Shown here one piece after another: positions 1 to 9,462 of a stretch of DNA of 64,000 nt. The translations under genes were made by a program, and so were the position numbers. Under the pieces are notes generated by a model that saw only the letters and a program-made list of their open reading frames with translations, was not told the origin of the DNA and did not search any database. How positions within the stretch are numbered: position 1 is the stretch's first letter; each line of letters starts with the position of its first letter. Origin of the DNA: DATBVX01 sp963695985 (GTDB taxonomy: Bacteria > Pseudomonadota > Gammaproteobacteria > Steroidobacterales > Steroidobacteraceae). Where the stretch lies: contig CAVOIC010000011.1 in assembly GCA_963695985.1 (NCBI GenBank), positions 1 to 64,000 on the forward strand. Direction: 5' to 3'.

Positions 1-745
1 TTACGATGATCAAGCTCCACCTGGACGAACCATTGCCCGGAATCCCTGGCGATCGTCGACTGACAGCGGACAAGATTCGCAAATGCGGCGGGAATCGAAC
101 AAGCGCCGCCATTTGCAAAGCAATCAATGCCACCCACCTGCGACATTCCCTGACCGTGCTTAGAGAGCGCATGGGCATGATTTACGGCCAGCGGGGAGCA
201 CTTTTTCGCTGCGTGCCACGCCGCGGAGTCTTGCCCTTGTTCGCGCTCTACTCGAGAGACTTGACCGACAACTTTCTCCGCCCCTCTTGTTAGGAGAACT
301 GGAAAGACGTCGTTTCGGCGCGCACCAGGCCGCAGCGTGTTTTGGCGAGCTCATCGCAGAGCCGCTGCTTCGCGCATTATTCGCCGGTCTCGATCAGGGA
401 TTTGCGCTGGAAATGCACGGCCAGAACACATTGGTGTCCATTGGTGCGGATTCATTGATCAATCGCGTCTTCTTCCGTGATCTCGAGGGGGTGCAGTTTT
501 TTCCAAGGTGGCGTGCTTCTCGCGGCCATCCGCCGCTCGCGTTGGATCTGGACAACCCAGAATTGCAACCGCGTCCGGCCACGCCCCACCGTTGGTACAA
601 CCGCAACGTCGATCACGACATCGGCCGCACCCTCAGAAATTGTCTGACTGTGCTGCCGCGCGCAGGATACTTCTCGCGTCACGATGCTTCGGTCGCCATA
701 CGTTCCTGCTCGCGCTACCCATCGCCGATTAGTCCACGAATTTGA
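1..745 (+). pseudogene. Remnant of an IucA/IucC-family siderophore synthetase
   Basis: Two reading frames each carry a recognisable piece of the NRPS-independent siderophore synthetase family. The frame from about 6 to 293 has the strand seen in the middle of these enzymes (MIKLHLDEPLPG, then RRLTADKI). The frame from about 164 to 745 has the later FhuF-like part: the ALEMHGQNTLV active-site strand followed by FFRDLEGV, where family members have a conserved HGQN and RD pair. The two parts are in different frames, so an indel near 160-290 breaks the gene. The reading also stops before the usual C-terminus, and the left end lies outside the window. An intact enzyme would condense citrate or a similar acid with an amine using ATP. 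The family call rests on motif memory only; no neighbouring siderophore gene is visible. Confidence 0.5.
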
Positions 746-856
746 TCTCGACTCAATCGATCGCGCTGGGACGGTCCTCCCCTCTCGCTGACCGCCGTTC
801 GGTACCGGCCTGCGCCCCGGGCGATTACTTTCGAACTCAGTTCCGGTCGCCGCAGA

Positions 857-2617
857 CTAGTGGCCGTCGCTGGCACCGAAGCGCCCCAGTACCTCGTGAC
901 CTTCTAGATGCGGTAGCGATGCCTCGGAATAGATTGAATCGAGGCCAAAGCCGCGCAGTATACTGAGAGCACGTTCAAGCTGGTCCTTACTCACATCTCG
1001 CCGCCAGCTGTCGGTCAGGCTCGATCCGGATTTTATCGCGCTGTCTGCGCGTACCACTGCTGACGGTCGTTCAAGTGTGCGATGCACTTGGTCCGAGTAT
1101 GCCTCGCCAATGATGCGCATCAGTTCCGCCGCCTGCGCGGCTGGGTTAACGCATAAGTGCTCGTAGAAAGCCACGTGCAAACCGCCGTCGCGAAATTGGC
1201 GTAACGGCACATAGTTCTCAATGCACCACATTATTATATGCCGGTCAAATGGATCGACCGCCGATTCGATGATACGGCGGAAGGGTGCCAGGTAGTCAGA
1301 CATTAGTTTGGGTTGACTGAGGAAACACTCCAGATGTGTTTGCCAATTCAGTTTGATCTTCGAGTTGGCGACCGCGCACGGATGTCGGAGCAACAAGATG
1401 ATCGGGATTTCTGGGAAATGGTGCTTAATCCATCCTAGAAACAGTTGAGCGCGAATGTCCTTGATCAATCGCCGGCGCGCGACAATGCGGCGATTGTACT
1501 GATCGATCCAGGAATGGCGGATGTTACCGCTAAGAATTCTGCGGGCAGTCGAGAGATACATCTCGTCCGTGTCTTCCGGTCTCAGGTACTGCCGATAGCT
1601 CCAGTTGTGCAACAGCGGAATCTTCAGCGCATGGAAAGGCTCGAACATGACGCGGTAGGTGTTGTGCGAATTAAGGAGATCTCCCACCCAGGTCGTACCG
1701 CTCCTGCCCGTCCCCGCCAGTACCACCGTTCGTCGCCAATCGCCGAGGTCGATATAGAATTTGCTCGGGATGCGCTTGAGTGTCTCAGAAATCTTTGCCG
1801 TTAACGTACGCGCCATCGTATTTCTTCTCGGCGAGGTGGAAGTGGTGCTCTGCGTCACTGTTCGATTCGTGACGAACGTGCGAGCGCGCGACCGCTGCCC
1901 CTGCCAAGGCCCCGCGAAGCGCAGGACCTCGTTGATCGTGGCCGCGGGCTCGGCGATGAGCCGTTCGTACTGCAACAGCCGGACGGCCGGATCGCGGTCC
2001 AGTCCCAGGTCAAAGAACAGCGAATTGCGTGCATACCAGAAGAGCGCAGCGGCGTCATACGGATTCATGTTGCTGCTGAAGTGCTGCAAGATCGTATTGC
2101 GCACGCGAGCCGATGTTCGTTGCGAGCGCCAGTTGCTGTCATCGCCGTCGACGATGGGCGTGAGGTTGAGAATGCCGTTTCGAATTCCAAATATCCGGAG
2201 GTCCGAAGCCACGACGTCGCGGAAGTGACGGTAGACGAATAGTGCCTTCGAAGTGGGCACTCCGGCGAGCAGCTGAGGCGTATTCTGAGTTTCAACGAGC
2301 GGCTTTACTACGACCATTCGAGCGTGTGCCCGACTAAGCGTGGAGCGTACGGAACCGAGGTCATTCAACCTTATGTGATCGGTTGTGTCGTGACTGGTGA
2401 GAGGACTGCGTTCACCGTAGATCTTGATGTCGAGTTCTCCATCCAGCAGGTCGTGCAGCAGGGTGGTTCCGGACCGAGGACAGCCGACGATGAACAGGAC
2501 TCGCTCTGGTGACGCGAAAGGTCGCCTGATGACCTGATACGAAACCTTCAGCGCTTTGAAGAGTTTTCCGCTGACGCCACGTCGCAGGCCGGTGGCAAAT
2601 TCAACGGGTTTTCTCAT
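857..2617 (-). CDS. Tandem (fused) two-domain sulfotransferase
   Basis: This 586-residue protein holds two complete-looking PAPS-dependent sulfotransferase domains. The first has its P-loop-like 5' phosphosulfate motif near residues 45-55 (VGCPRSGTTLLHDLL) and a later YRHFRDVVAS strand. The second has AGTGRSGTTWVGDLL near residues 300-315 and LLLRHPCAVANSKI. The join is a short Thr/Ser/Arg-rich stretch (about residues 250-267). A Met at residue 268 (codon at 1814-1816) is preceded by GAGAAG, so the second domain may be translated on its own and the fusion may come from a lost stop codon. Both would transfer sulfate to a glycan or similar acceptor. The gene sits in a surface-glycan region with two other sulfotransferase loci, which suggests a sulfated polysaccharide. 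Confidence 0.8.
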   Translation of the reverse strand: MRKPVEFATGLRRGVSGKLFKALKVSYQVIRRPFASPERVLFIVGCPRSGTTLLHDLLDGELDIKIYGERSPLTSHDTTDHIRLNDLGSVRSTLSRAHARMVVVKPLVETQNTPQLLAGVPTSKALFVYRHFRDVVASDLRIFGIRNGILNLTPIVDGDDSNWRSQRTSARVRNTILQHFSSNMNPYDAAALFWYARNSLFFDLGLDRDPAVRLLQYERLIAEPAATINEVLRFAGPWQGQRSRARTFVTNRTVTQSTTSTSPRRNTMARTLTAKISETLKRIPSKFYIDLGDWRRTVVLAGTGRSGTTWVGDLLNSHNTYRVMFEPFHALKIPLLHNWSYRQYLRPEDTDEMYLSTARRILSGNIRHSWIDQYNRRIVARRRLIKDIRAQLFLGWIKHHFPEIPIILLLRHPCAVANSKIKLNWQTHLECFLSQPKLMSDYLAPFRRIIESAVDPFDRHIIMWCIENYVPLRQFRDGGLHVAFYEHLCVNPAAQAAELMRIIGEAYSDQVHRTLERPSAVVRADSAIKSGSSLTDSWRRDVSKDQLERALSILRGFGLDSIYSEASLPHLEGHEVLGRFGASDGH

Positions 2618-2677
2618 GACAGCACCGCCTGCCAGAATGGATAAGTGGGTAGCTGAGCGATGCCACTCACTGCATCA

Positions 2678-3670
2678 CTACCTCGAGGCGACGTGACGCG
2701 CTGTGTCCTCGCTGGCCGTCGACGTTGGGAAATGAATGATGTCTTGCACCTGGTAGTCTTTGATGTTCCGCGCGTGCGTAAAGATGATCAGCTCACCCAG
2801 CAGGCCTATAGCGAACAGTTGCATACCAAGCACGATGAGCAGAGACGACAGCAATAGCGCCGGTCGGTCAGCGAGAGGCTGTGCAAAGAACAGCCGTTCG
2901 ATCACCAGATAGGCCGTGAACAGTGCCCCCAGTCCAAACGTAATGACACCCAGCATGCCAAAGAAGCGCAGCGGCTTTTTGGTGAAGCGCACTAGGAACA
3001 GGATGGTGACGAGATCGAGTGCCCGATGGGCGTACTCCCGCAGCTGGTAGCCCTGCTCACGCACGTCCTTCGGTGACTGTCGAACATCGATCTCCTTGAC
3101 GCGGAAGCCCTGTCGGTCAGCCAACACGGGCAGGAAGCGGTGTTGATCACCGTACAAGGAGATCTCTTCGAGCACTCGGCGTTTCAGGGCCCGTGCGCTA
3201 CAGCCGAGGTCGCGCAGGGGTTGGTTCGTCACCCATCCCACCAGCGCATGAAACGTCGCCCGGCGTATTGCCTCGAAACGACCACCGGCACGGGGCCAAC
3301 GGCGGCCGATCGCGACGTCACAGCCATCAAGGGCCTGGACGAGCCCACCCCGACCCTTCATCCTTTCGTGCACGCGCGTGGTCCACCAGCTCTGGATATT
3401 GATATGCACGAATCTCTGGAGCCGCTTCCAGAGGACCTTGCTCATGGAGCGCTCGTCCTTGGTGTGCTTGGTCGCTTGCGATGCATAGACTGCCCGCGGA
3501 TCGCGAACAGTGTGAATGATCCTACAGTCGGGGAACCACTCGATGAGCCGTTCTGCATACGAATAGTGAACGGGAAATTTTGCACCGGGAATCGATTTGT
3601 GATTCGCCGCGGCATGGACCTTCAGCAGCGCCGCGAACACTCCCTGCAAAGTCCGCGGAGCCTGCATCAA
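2678..3670 (-). pseudogene. Chimera: sulfotransferase C-terminal part joined to the back half of a GT2 glycosyltransferase
   Basis: Residues 1 to about 106 continue the sulfotransferase that begins at 4008 and include its 3' phosphosulfate-type strand (RIIHTVRDPRAVYAS). From about residue 107 (near position 3350) the sequence becomes the C-terminal two thirds of a GT2 glycosyltransferase, starting ALDGCDVAIGRRWPRAGGRF and ending in two membrane helices. This part is clearly paralogous to residues 120 onward of the GT2 encoded at 7479-8486; the shared stretches DLGCSARA, YGDQHRFLPVLA and RFTKKPLRFFGM show it. The GT2 catalytic N-terminal half is missing and the sulfotransferase has lost its end, so neither activity is expected. 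The 5' end (TTG, then ATG at 3667) overlaps the stop of the upstream fragment as TGATG. A coupled two-piece protein is possible but less likely than decay. Confidence 0.75.
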
Positions 3671-4008
3671 TCCCCTCTCAGAAGATTTCGGTCAATCTCC
3701 TGCCCAATGACGGTCCAGAAGTAACCGTACAGGCGACCCGAATACATCAGCCTCACGAGCTCTTCGATGTTTCGGTCGTCGCTCAGGTCACCGATCTCGC
3801 GGCGCACGGTGGATTCGAAATCCGGGTGCAGCCACGCTGGACATAACAGCCACATCTCGTCAATGAGATCTATTTCCAGACTGTTGCGCAGGATAGTTCG
3901 ATGGAGCTCCGACCCGGTGCGGGATCCGCCGACGATGAAAACCGGTCGCATATCCAGCGCGCGATCGGCAACAGCCGCATTACCGAGGTCGGGCCGGTTA
4001 TCGTGCAT
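3667..4008 (-). pseudogene. N-terminal fragment of a split sulfotransferase
   Basis: A 113-residue piece with the P-loop-like PAPS-binding motif at residues 22-38 (PVFIVGGSRTGSELHRTIL), followed by an acidic and aromatic helix region typical of the Sulfotransfer_3 family. It ends at a TGA that overlaps the ATG at 3667, where the next ORF continues the same domain with the PVHYSYAERLIEWFPDCR region and the RDPRAVYAS motif. A run of four G (AGAGGGGATTGA) just before the stop is a natural place for an indel. An intact protein would be about 300 residues. It follows the asparagine-synthase-like gene on the same strand after about 215 bases. Confidence 0.7.
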
Positions 4009-4223
4009 CGTATTCTTTCGCCGCTCAGTCAGTCGCCGCTCGGTCTAGCCATCATGGCAACCGGACCAGACTCAATTCTGTGGTGTTCGTGTGTCCGATC
4101 CGTAGCGTCCGTATCTTACTTCCAAGTGCGTCGGTGCGCGACGCCCGATGGCTGCCGGCGACAAATCTATGGATCGACGCTCGGCTCGTGTCTTCAGACC
4201 AGCTACCCCGTGAGCCGCGCTCT

Positions 4224-6027
4224 TCAAATCGCTGCGCGCTTCCAGCGGGCACCCGCCAATCGCAGGACCAGCTCTACGGTGGTAAGTTTGTTGAGCCAGA
4301 ACGTGTCACGACGCTCGAGGCAGGATTCCACGAAGGCACGGTTTACATAGTCCAGCACCGCCGCATTGCCCTTCAGCAGCTCGCTGACCGTGGGGTACAG
4401 CGGACCGCTGAACCACGCCGCCCAGTTCTCAAGCGGCGGGCGACGGGCGTGACCCTGCATGCGTTTCCGAAGCCATCCCAAGCCGCGATAGGCCTCGAAG
4501 GCGAGCCTGTCGCGTTCCGCATACACGTGCACGGGCTTGCCATGGATTCGGCAACTGGCAACGCGTGCGTTGGCTGCAATGAGCGCAGCTGGCAGGTAGT
4601 TCTTCAGCAGCTCGTCCTGCGCATCGCGCGCAAATTTCGACAGACCCAGGGTGCTGTGCCGCGTGGAATGTGCGAATTCGACAACGTGTGGATCGCAGAA
4701 CGGGCTGCGGAATTCTCCGAACTGATCCACGATACAGGCTTCGCCGGCAAAGTACTCCGCCGGCACTACGTAGCTCATGTAGCCAAGATGGGCGGCCGTC
4801 GTACGCGGGTCCCCGTGCTTGCGCTCTAGATCGGCACGCAGCTGATCCATTGCGTCCAGCGCGCGCGACGGGTGCTGGAAGATGTCCGTGCAAGTCTGAT
4901 CCAACTCATCAGGCATTCGCCCAGTGCGAAACCATGCATCCATGGACGGGGACACGATCGATGGCACGTTACCATGTCCGCGAAAAAGTTGATCCGCGGA
5001 CACGCCGCTCAGCACGCACCAAGGCGCGGAAGCATGCGCAGCACACGTGCGGTAGGCATGTACCAGCGTCGCACGCGCCGCTCGCTCTAGCCCGGAGGAA
5101 ATCCAGACCGTATCACGCACGTGCTCGGGTAGTGCCGTAACAAATGCCGCATCGAACGGCACGGTGAAGTGCGGCAACCCGAGCGCTCTTGCGACTTCCG
5201 TGGCGTCCACCATGTCCGTGCATCCCGGAACGCCGTACGTGAAGGTGAGCACGTCCGGCCGCTCCGAGAAGTGGGCGAGCAGAGTACGCGAATCGAAACC
5301 TCCGCTCAGACCGATGAGCCCATGCTCTTCGCCTCTCAGGTACAGTGGCATGCGTGCTGCGAATATCTCCCGCGCGCGCGCTACCTCCTCATCATCTGAA
5401 GCCCCGCTGGGTCGTGCGACGAACGCGGGTGCATACGCGGTCTCGCTCCATTCTCCCGATTGGAGATTCACACGCACAATCGTCGCAGCTGGCACGCGCC
5501 GTACGCCCGCGAGGAAACTCAGGTGTGAAGCGGAGAAGTTCGCCAGGAAGGTCTCGTAGATCCATCGCTCGTTGATACGTGGTGCATCCAGCAGAACGCA
5601 AAAGCTCGCCTGGCTTGTCGAGAACGCGAAAGTGCCCGAACCGTCGCGAATGTAGAGCGGATATTGCGCGAGCCGATCCGTGATGAGGTACAGAACCGGC
5701 TCGCGATGATCGAGGAGCGCAATAGCGAAGCGCCCGCCGAGTTCGCGTAGCGTGACGTGGTCTCTTTGACGCAGCTCTCTAATCACCTGGTCCCACGAAA
5801 ACGCTTCTTCGGACAAGGGCTGGCCGGCGAGAACCGCGGTAACTTCCCCTGTGGCGGCGGAGCGCTGGGCCAGCCACACTTCATCAGACGCGGATACGCA
5901 AATCGATGCCGGACCACGCGTAAATTCCGCCGTACACCCCGTCAGACGCAAATCAGTGCTGCGCGAGGAACCGTGTAGCTGCCGAAGGCTCGAGGTTGTG
6001 CTGAAAGAAGCCGGCGATGCCAGTCAT
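4224..6027 (-). pseudogene. Asparagine synthase-like protein, frameshifted near its N-terminus
   Basis: A class II amidotransferase/asparagine-synthetase architecture. The open frame 4224-5951 covers most of the protein, with a weak glutaminase-like region (LRELGGRFAIALLD, then LITDRLAQYPLYI) and the ATP pyrophosphatase loop GLSGGFDSRTLL. The true start appears to be the ATG at 6027, which encodes MTGIAGFFQ. Family members begin MCGIAGFF with the Cys as nucleophile, so Thr replaces it here. That frame stops at 5953-5955, one frame away from the rest, so an indel around 5951-5956 breaks the gene; the only in-frame initiator for the long part is a TTG at 5951. Relatives in glycan or capsule clusters amidate sugar acids or other acceptors. 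Gln hydrolysis looks unlikely; ammonia-dependent ligation is possible if the gene is expressed. Confidence 0.7.
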
Positions 6028-6214
6028 GCGTCGAAGCGCCAATGCGGAGTAGTAAGGATAGTCGATCGCTGTGCTGACGCATCCCGTCTCACGCGAGCGT
6101 CTACCGTGTCTCACTTTGAAACTAACACGGCTCACGACGCAGTGACAATGTTAGGATTTCCAAGCGCCTGCACGAGCACCGCGGCGCGCATTCCTTTTGG
6201 TGATTCGTGAGTTA

Positions 6215-7444
6215 ATGCACGTGCTCCCGAAAAACTTGCTTATCGTGTCCCGCTACTTCGCTCCTAGTCCGGCCGTCGGCGCCAAGCGGTTCAGCTATCT
6301 GTGCCGTGAGTTCGAAAGGCTGGGTATCCGGGTCCATGTCCTGACGGGCGCGCTTGAGCCTGGCGAGGTGCCGGATGACTCGCTGCCTAGAGCGGGGTCT
6401 GTAACTCGCTGCGAGCCCCTCGTGCATCTGCCGATCCGCGGTTACGGTGGACTCGGGCGGACGGTCAACAGACTCGCGCGACGCCTGCTCGAGCCGATCG
6501 ACATGTCCGTTTTTTGGATCGGGCGCGCCACCAGAATGGGCCGGAAGCTGGCTGCAGAGCTCGGTAACGGTGCCATCATTGCCACGCTACCCCCGCCCTC
6601 TGCAGCCTTGGTGGGCATCCGGATCGCGCGTTCGACCGGGTGGCCGCTGGTTTTAGACTATCGCGATCCATGGGCTGCCTACCCGTGGGCCCGCAAGCTG
6701 CGCGGGAGAGCTTCCCGCACTGTGGCAGAGTGGCTGGAGAGTCGCTGCGTTGCGGCCAGCGCCGCGCGCGTTTTCAACACTCCGGAGATGCGCAGCGCCT
6801 TTGAGACTTATTACCCGGAGACGCGATCTGAACGTCATTTCGTGATTCCGAACGGACTTGATTTGGCCTCCCCTGCTCATGTGTCAACCAACTCGACCAC
6901 GCCCTCGATCGTGCACGCCGGCACCATCTATGGTGACCGATCGCTGCTCCCGCTGTTGCGAGCGCTTGCTAAGTTGCGATCAACACGGCCGGACCTCGAA
7001 CCCGTGAACATTGTCGTGTATGGGGAAGTGCATAACGCAGACCTGGCACGAATCCGGTCAGAGCGGTTGCAGCACCTCATCGATGTGCGTCCACGCGTTC
7101 CGCGTGCCGAGTTGGAATCAAAGCTGCGATCGGCGCTCGCGCTGCTGGTCGTGTCTGGCGGTCAGATGCCTTACTCGATTCCATACAAAGTGTACGACTA
7201 TCTCGCAGCGCGCCGACCCATCATCGCGATCTCGGACACTCGCTCCGCGCTTGCTCGCTTCATGCGCGAACAAGGCTTGGGCGAGCATGCAACGCCTGAT
7301 TCCCAAGACGCCGTCCTAGCTGCCCTCGACCGCGTCCTGTCGCACGCCCAGCCATCACTCGACGAGCATACTATTGAGGCGCATCGTTGGAGCAAACTCG
7401 CTCAAGATTACGTAAGTGTCCTGGCGCAACTCGAGCCGAAATGA
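6215..7444 (+). CDS. GT4-type glycosyltransferase
   Basis: A GT-B fold glycosyltransferase of about 409 residues that would transfer a sugar from a nucleotide donor to a growing surface glycan. The N-terminal acceptor domain opens LLIVSRYFAPSPAVGAKRF, a usual start for exopolysaccharide GT4 enzymes. The donor side has FVIPNGLDL, the HAGTIYGDRS strand and KVYDYLAARRPIIAI, where the family has its nucleotide-binding E/K region. I prefer the ATG at 6215 over the GTG at 6197 because conserved sequence begins just after it. It diverges from the asparagine-synthase-like gene across about 190 bases that should hold promoters for both, though I see no clear -35/-10 pair. Confidence 0.8.
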   Translation: MHVLPKNLLIVSRYFAPSPAVGAKRFSYLCREFERLGIRVHVLTGALEPGEVPDDSLPRAGSVTRCEPLVHLPIRGYGGLGRTVNRLARRLLEPIDMSVFWIGRATRMGRKLAAELGNGAIIATLPPPSAALVGIRIARSTGWPLVLDYRDPWAAYPWARKLRGRASRTVAEWLESRCVAASAARVFNTPEMRSAFETYYPETRSERHFVIPNGLDLASPAHVSTNSTTPSIVHAGTIYGDRSLLPLLRALAKLRSTRPDLEPVNIVVYGEVHNADLARIRSERLQHLIDVRPRVPRAELESKLRSALALLVVSGGQMPYSIPYKVYDYLAARRPIIAISDTRSALARFMREQGLGEHATPDSQDAVLAALDRVLSHAQPSLDEHTIEAHRWSKLAQDYVSVLAQLEPK

Positions 7445-7478
7445 AGCGAGATCCGCGATTGCCGATACCGGGCCGCGA

Positions 7479-8486
7479 TTAGCGAGACACTCGTTGCAAC
7501 GGCTGGGAGTTCGCTCCGGATTTCGGCTCGGTACGCGGGAACTGGATCACGTCTTCAACCTGGTAATCCTTCAGATCCCGTGCGTGTGTGAAGATGATCA
7601 GTTCGCCGAGCAGCCCGATGGCGAACAGTTGCAGACCAAGGACGACGAGCAGCGATGAAAGCAGTAACGCAGGTCGGTCGGCCAATGGATGGCCGAAGAA
7701 GAGCCGTTCGACAACCAGGTATGTGGTGAGCAGGGCACCGAGCCCAAACATGCTGACACCGATCATTCCGAAAAAGCGCAGTGGCTTCTTGGTGAAGCGC
7801 ACCAGGAACAGCACGGTAAAGATATCGAGCGCGCGATGTGCATACTCGCGCGTCCTGTACCCCCCTTCGTAGCGATCGCGCGGCGACTGGCGAACGTCGA
7901 TCTCCCGGACCCGAAATCCTTGGCGGTTTGCCAAGACCGGAAGAAAGCGATGCTGATCACCGTAAAGGGAGATCTCTTCCAGGACACGTCGCTTCATGGC
8001 GCGCGCGCTGCAACCCAGATCATGGTAGTGAAGGCCGGTCACCCAGGCCACCATTCCATGAAACGCTGCGCGGCGCATGACCTCGAATCGGCCGCCAGCA
8101 CGGGGCCAGCGGCGTCCAATCACCACGTCGCAAGTGGCAAGGCCCTCCACCAGCTTGCGGATCTCCGTACCCTCTATCTGATGATAAGCGGGCAAGGTCA
8201 GGATCACATCACCACGTGCACTCTCGAAGCCGGCCGTGAGTGCCGTCGCTTCCCCGTAGGCTCTGGTCAATGCAATGACAGTTATGTTCTCACCACTGGC
8301 GCGAAGTTGGCGTAGCGTCTCAGTCGCGTTCGGTCGCGGCCCGTCCAATGCAAAGATGATTTCGTAGGGAAGTGCAAGCTGATCCAGAGCCCTCTTGTAT
8401 TCAAAATACAGCTCCGCGACATCCGACCTGCGTTCACCCACAGGAACGATCGCCGAGACACGAAGGGCTTGCGGTTCAATGGACAT
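7479..8486 (-). CDS. GT2-family membrane glycosyltransferase lacking the usual DxD
   Basis: A polyprenyl-phosphate glycosyltransferase-like protein of about 335 residues: a GT-A domain followed by two C-terminal membrane helices (about residues 225-300). Where DPM1/ArnC-type enzymes have an Asp-rich metal site after the strand VILTL, this protein reads PAYHQIEG, so the canonical DxD is absent. The later GRRWPRAGGRF and YGDQHRFLPVL segments are well formed. The ATG at 8486 overlaps the end of the upstream GT2 gene by 11 bases, which implies translational coupling and perhaps a two-subunit enzyme. A diverged partial copy of this gene forms the back half of the chimera at 2678-3350. The donor and acceptor are unknown. 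Confidence 0.8.
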   Translation of the reverse strand: MSIEPQALRVSAIVPVGERRSDVAELYFEYKRALDQLALPYEIIFALDGPRPNATETLRQLRASGENITVIALTRAYGEATALTAGFESARGDVILTLPAYHQIEGTEIRKLVEGLATCDVVIGRRWPRAGGRFEVMRRAAFHGMVAWVTGLHYHDLGCSARAMKRRVLEEISLYGDQHRFLPVLANRQGFRVREIDVRQSPRDRYEGGYRTREYAHRALDIFTVLFLVRFTKKPLRFFGMIGVSMFGLGALLTTYLVVERLFFGHPLADRPALLLSSLLVVLGLQLFAIGLLGELIIFTHARDLKDYQVEDVIQFPRTEPKSGANSQPLQRVSR

Positions 8487-9462
8487 CGGATGATTGAGCC
8501 AGGTCGCTGAAGGCAGTGTCGACATCCAAGCGCTGCTGCGTCAGCCGCAAGAAACTGTAGTCTCTGACGTCGCCAAGCTTGTATACGAGCTCGCCGAGAA
8601 TTCCGCTCGAAATGGAAATCAATGCCGAGGCCGCAAAAATGAATCCAGTGCCGGCAATCGGGAGTGAGACTGTGCCGTCCTCAAACATGAATCGGTAGGC
8701 TGTGTAACCAAATGCCACCACCGCAAGCACCAAAGCCGGAAGCGATAAGAGACTGAACCACAGCAAAGACCGTGACATAAACGTGGCGAGAGTCTTTATC
8801 ACCAGCAGATCCAGCAGGACCTTATAGATCCGCGAAAGTCCGTACTTTGACTCACCGAACTGCCGTGCATGATGCTGCACCTTGATCTCCGCAATGCGCG
8901 GACCGGCAATTGAAGCCATTGCGGGGATGAAGCGGTGCATTTCAGAATACAGAGGAATCTGTTTGATCAGCGAGCTACGGAATGCCTTGAGAGAGCACCC
9001 GTTATCCTTGATCGGTACTCCGGTCACCTTCCCGATGAGCCAATTGGCTAGCACGGACGGAATCTTCCGTGACAGGAGCTTGTCCTGGCGATTGAAGCGC
9101 CAGCCAACGACGATGTCGTACCCCTCCTTGATCTTGGATACAAAGTGTTCGATGTCCGCTGGATCGTTCTGCAGATCTCCATCCATCGTGACCAGGATTT
9201 CCCCCGTCGCGTGGTCGATGCCTGCGGCCATGGCCGCTGTCTGACCATAGTTGCGCCGAAAACTGACAACCCGAACTCTCGAATCGTGGCGTGCAATTGC
9301 ACTGGCGCGCATCAGTGTCTCGTCGGTACTGCCGTCGTTGACGAAAACCATTTCGAAAGACATTTGAAGTGATTCAACAGCGCTGACGATGGCTGCGTGC
9401 AGCGGACCGATGCTGTCCTGTTCGTTGAAAAACGGCACGATAACTGACAAGCGCGGGTTCAT
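8476..9462 (-). CDS. GT2-family polyprenyl-phosphate glycosyltransferase (DPM1/ArnC-like)
   Basis: A 328-residue inner-membrane enzyme that would move a sugar from a nucleotide donor to a lipid carrier such as undecaprenyl phosphate. The GT-A domain begins LSVIVPFFNEQDSIG and has the metal site VTMDGDLQNDP near residues 90-100, then DNGCSLKAF and the HRFIPAMA segment. Two hydrophobic helices near residues 230-295 anchor it, as in the ArnC and GtrB families. Its 3' end overlaps the next GT2 gene, which lacks the metal site, so the pair may act together. The 457 bases upstream separate it from a methyltransferase gene on the other strand. Confidence 0.85.
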   Translation of the reverse strand: MNPRLSVIVPFFNEQDSIGPLHAAIVSAVESLQMSFEMVFVNDGSTDETLMRASAIARHDSRVRVVSFRRNYGQTAAMAAGIDHATGEILVTMDGDLQNDPADIEHFVSKIKEGYDIVVGWRFNRQDKLLSRKIPSVLANWLIGKVTGVPIKDNGCSLKAFRSSLIKQIPLYSEMHRFIPAMASIAGPRIAEIKVQHHARQFGESKYGLSRIYKVLLDLLVIKTLATFMSRSLLWFSLLSLPALVLAVVAFGYTAYRFMFEDGTVSLPIAGTGFIFAASALISISSGILGELVYKLGDVRDYSFLRLTQQRLDVDTAFSDLAQSSDVH

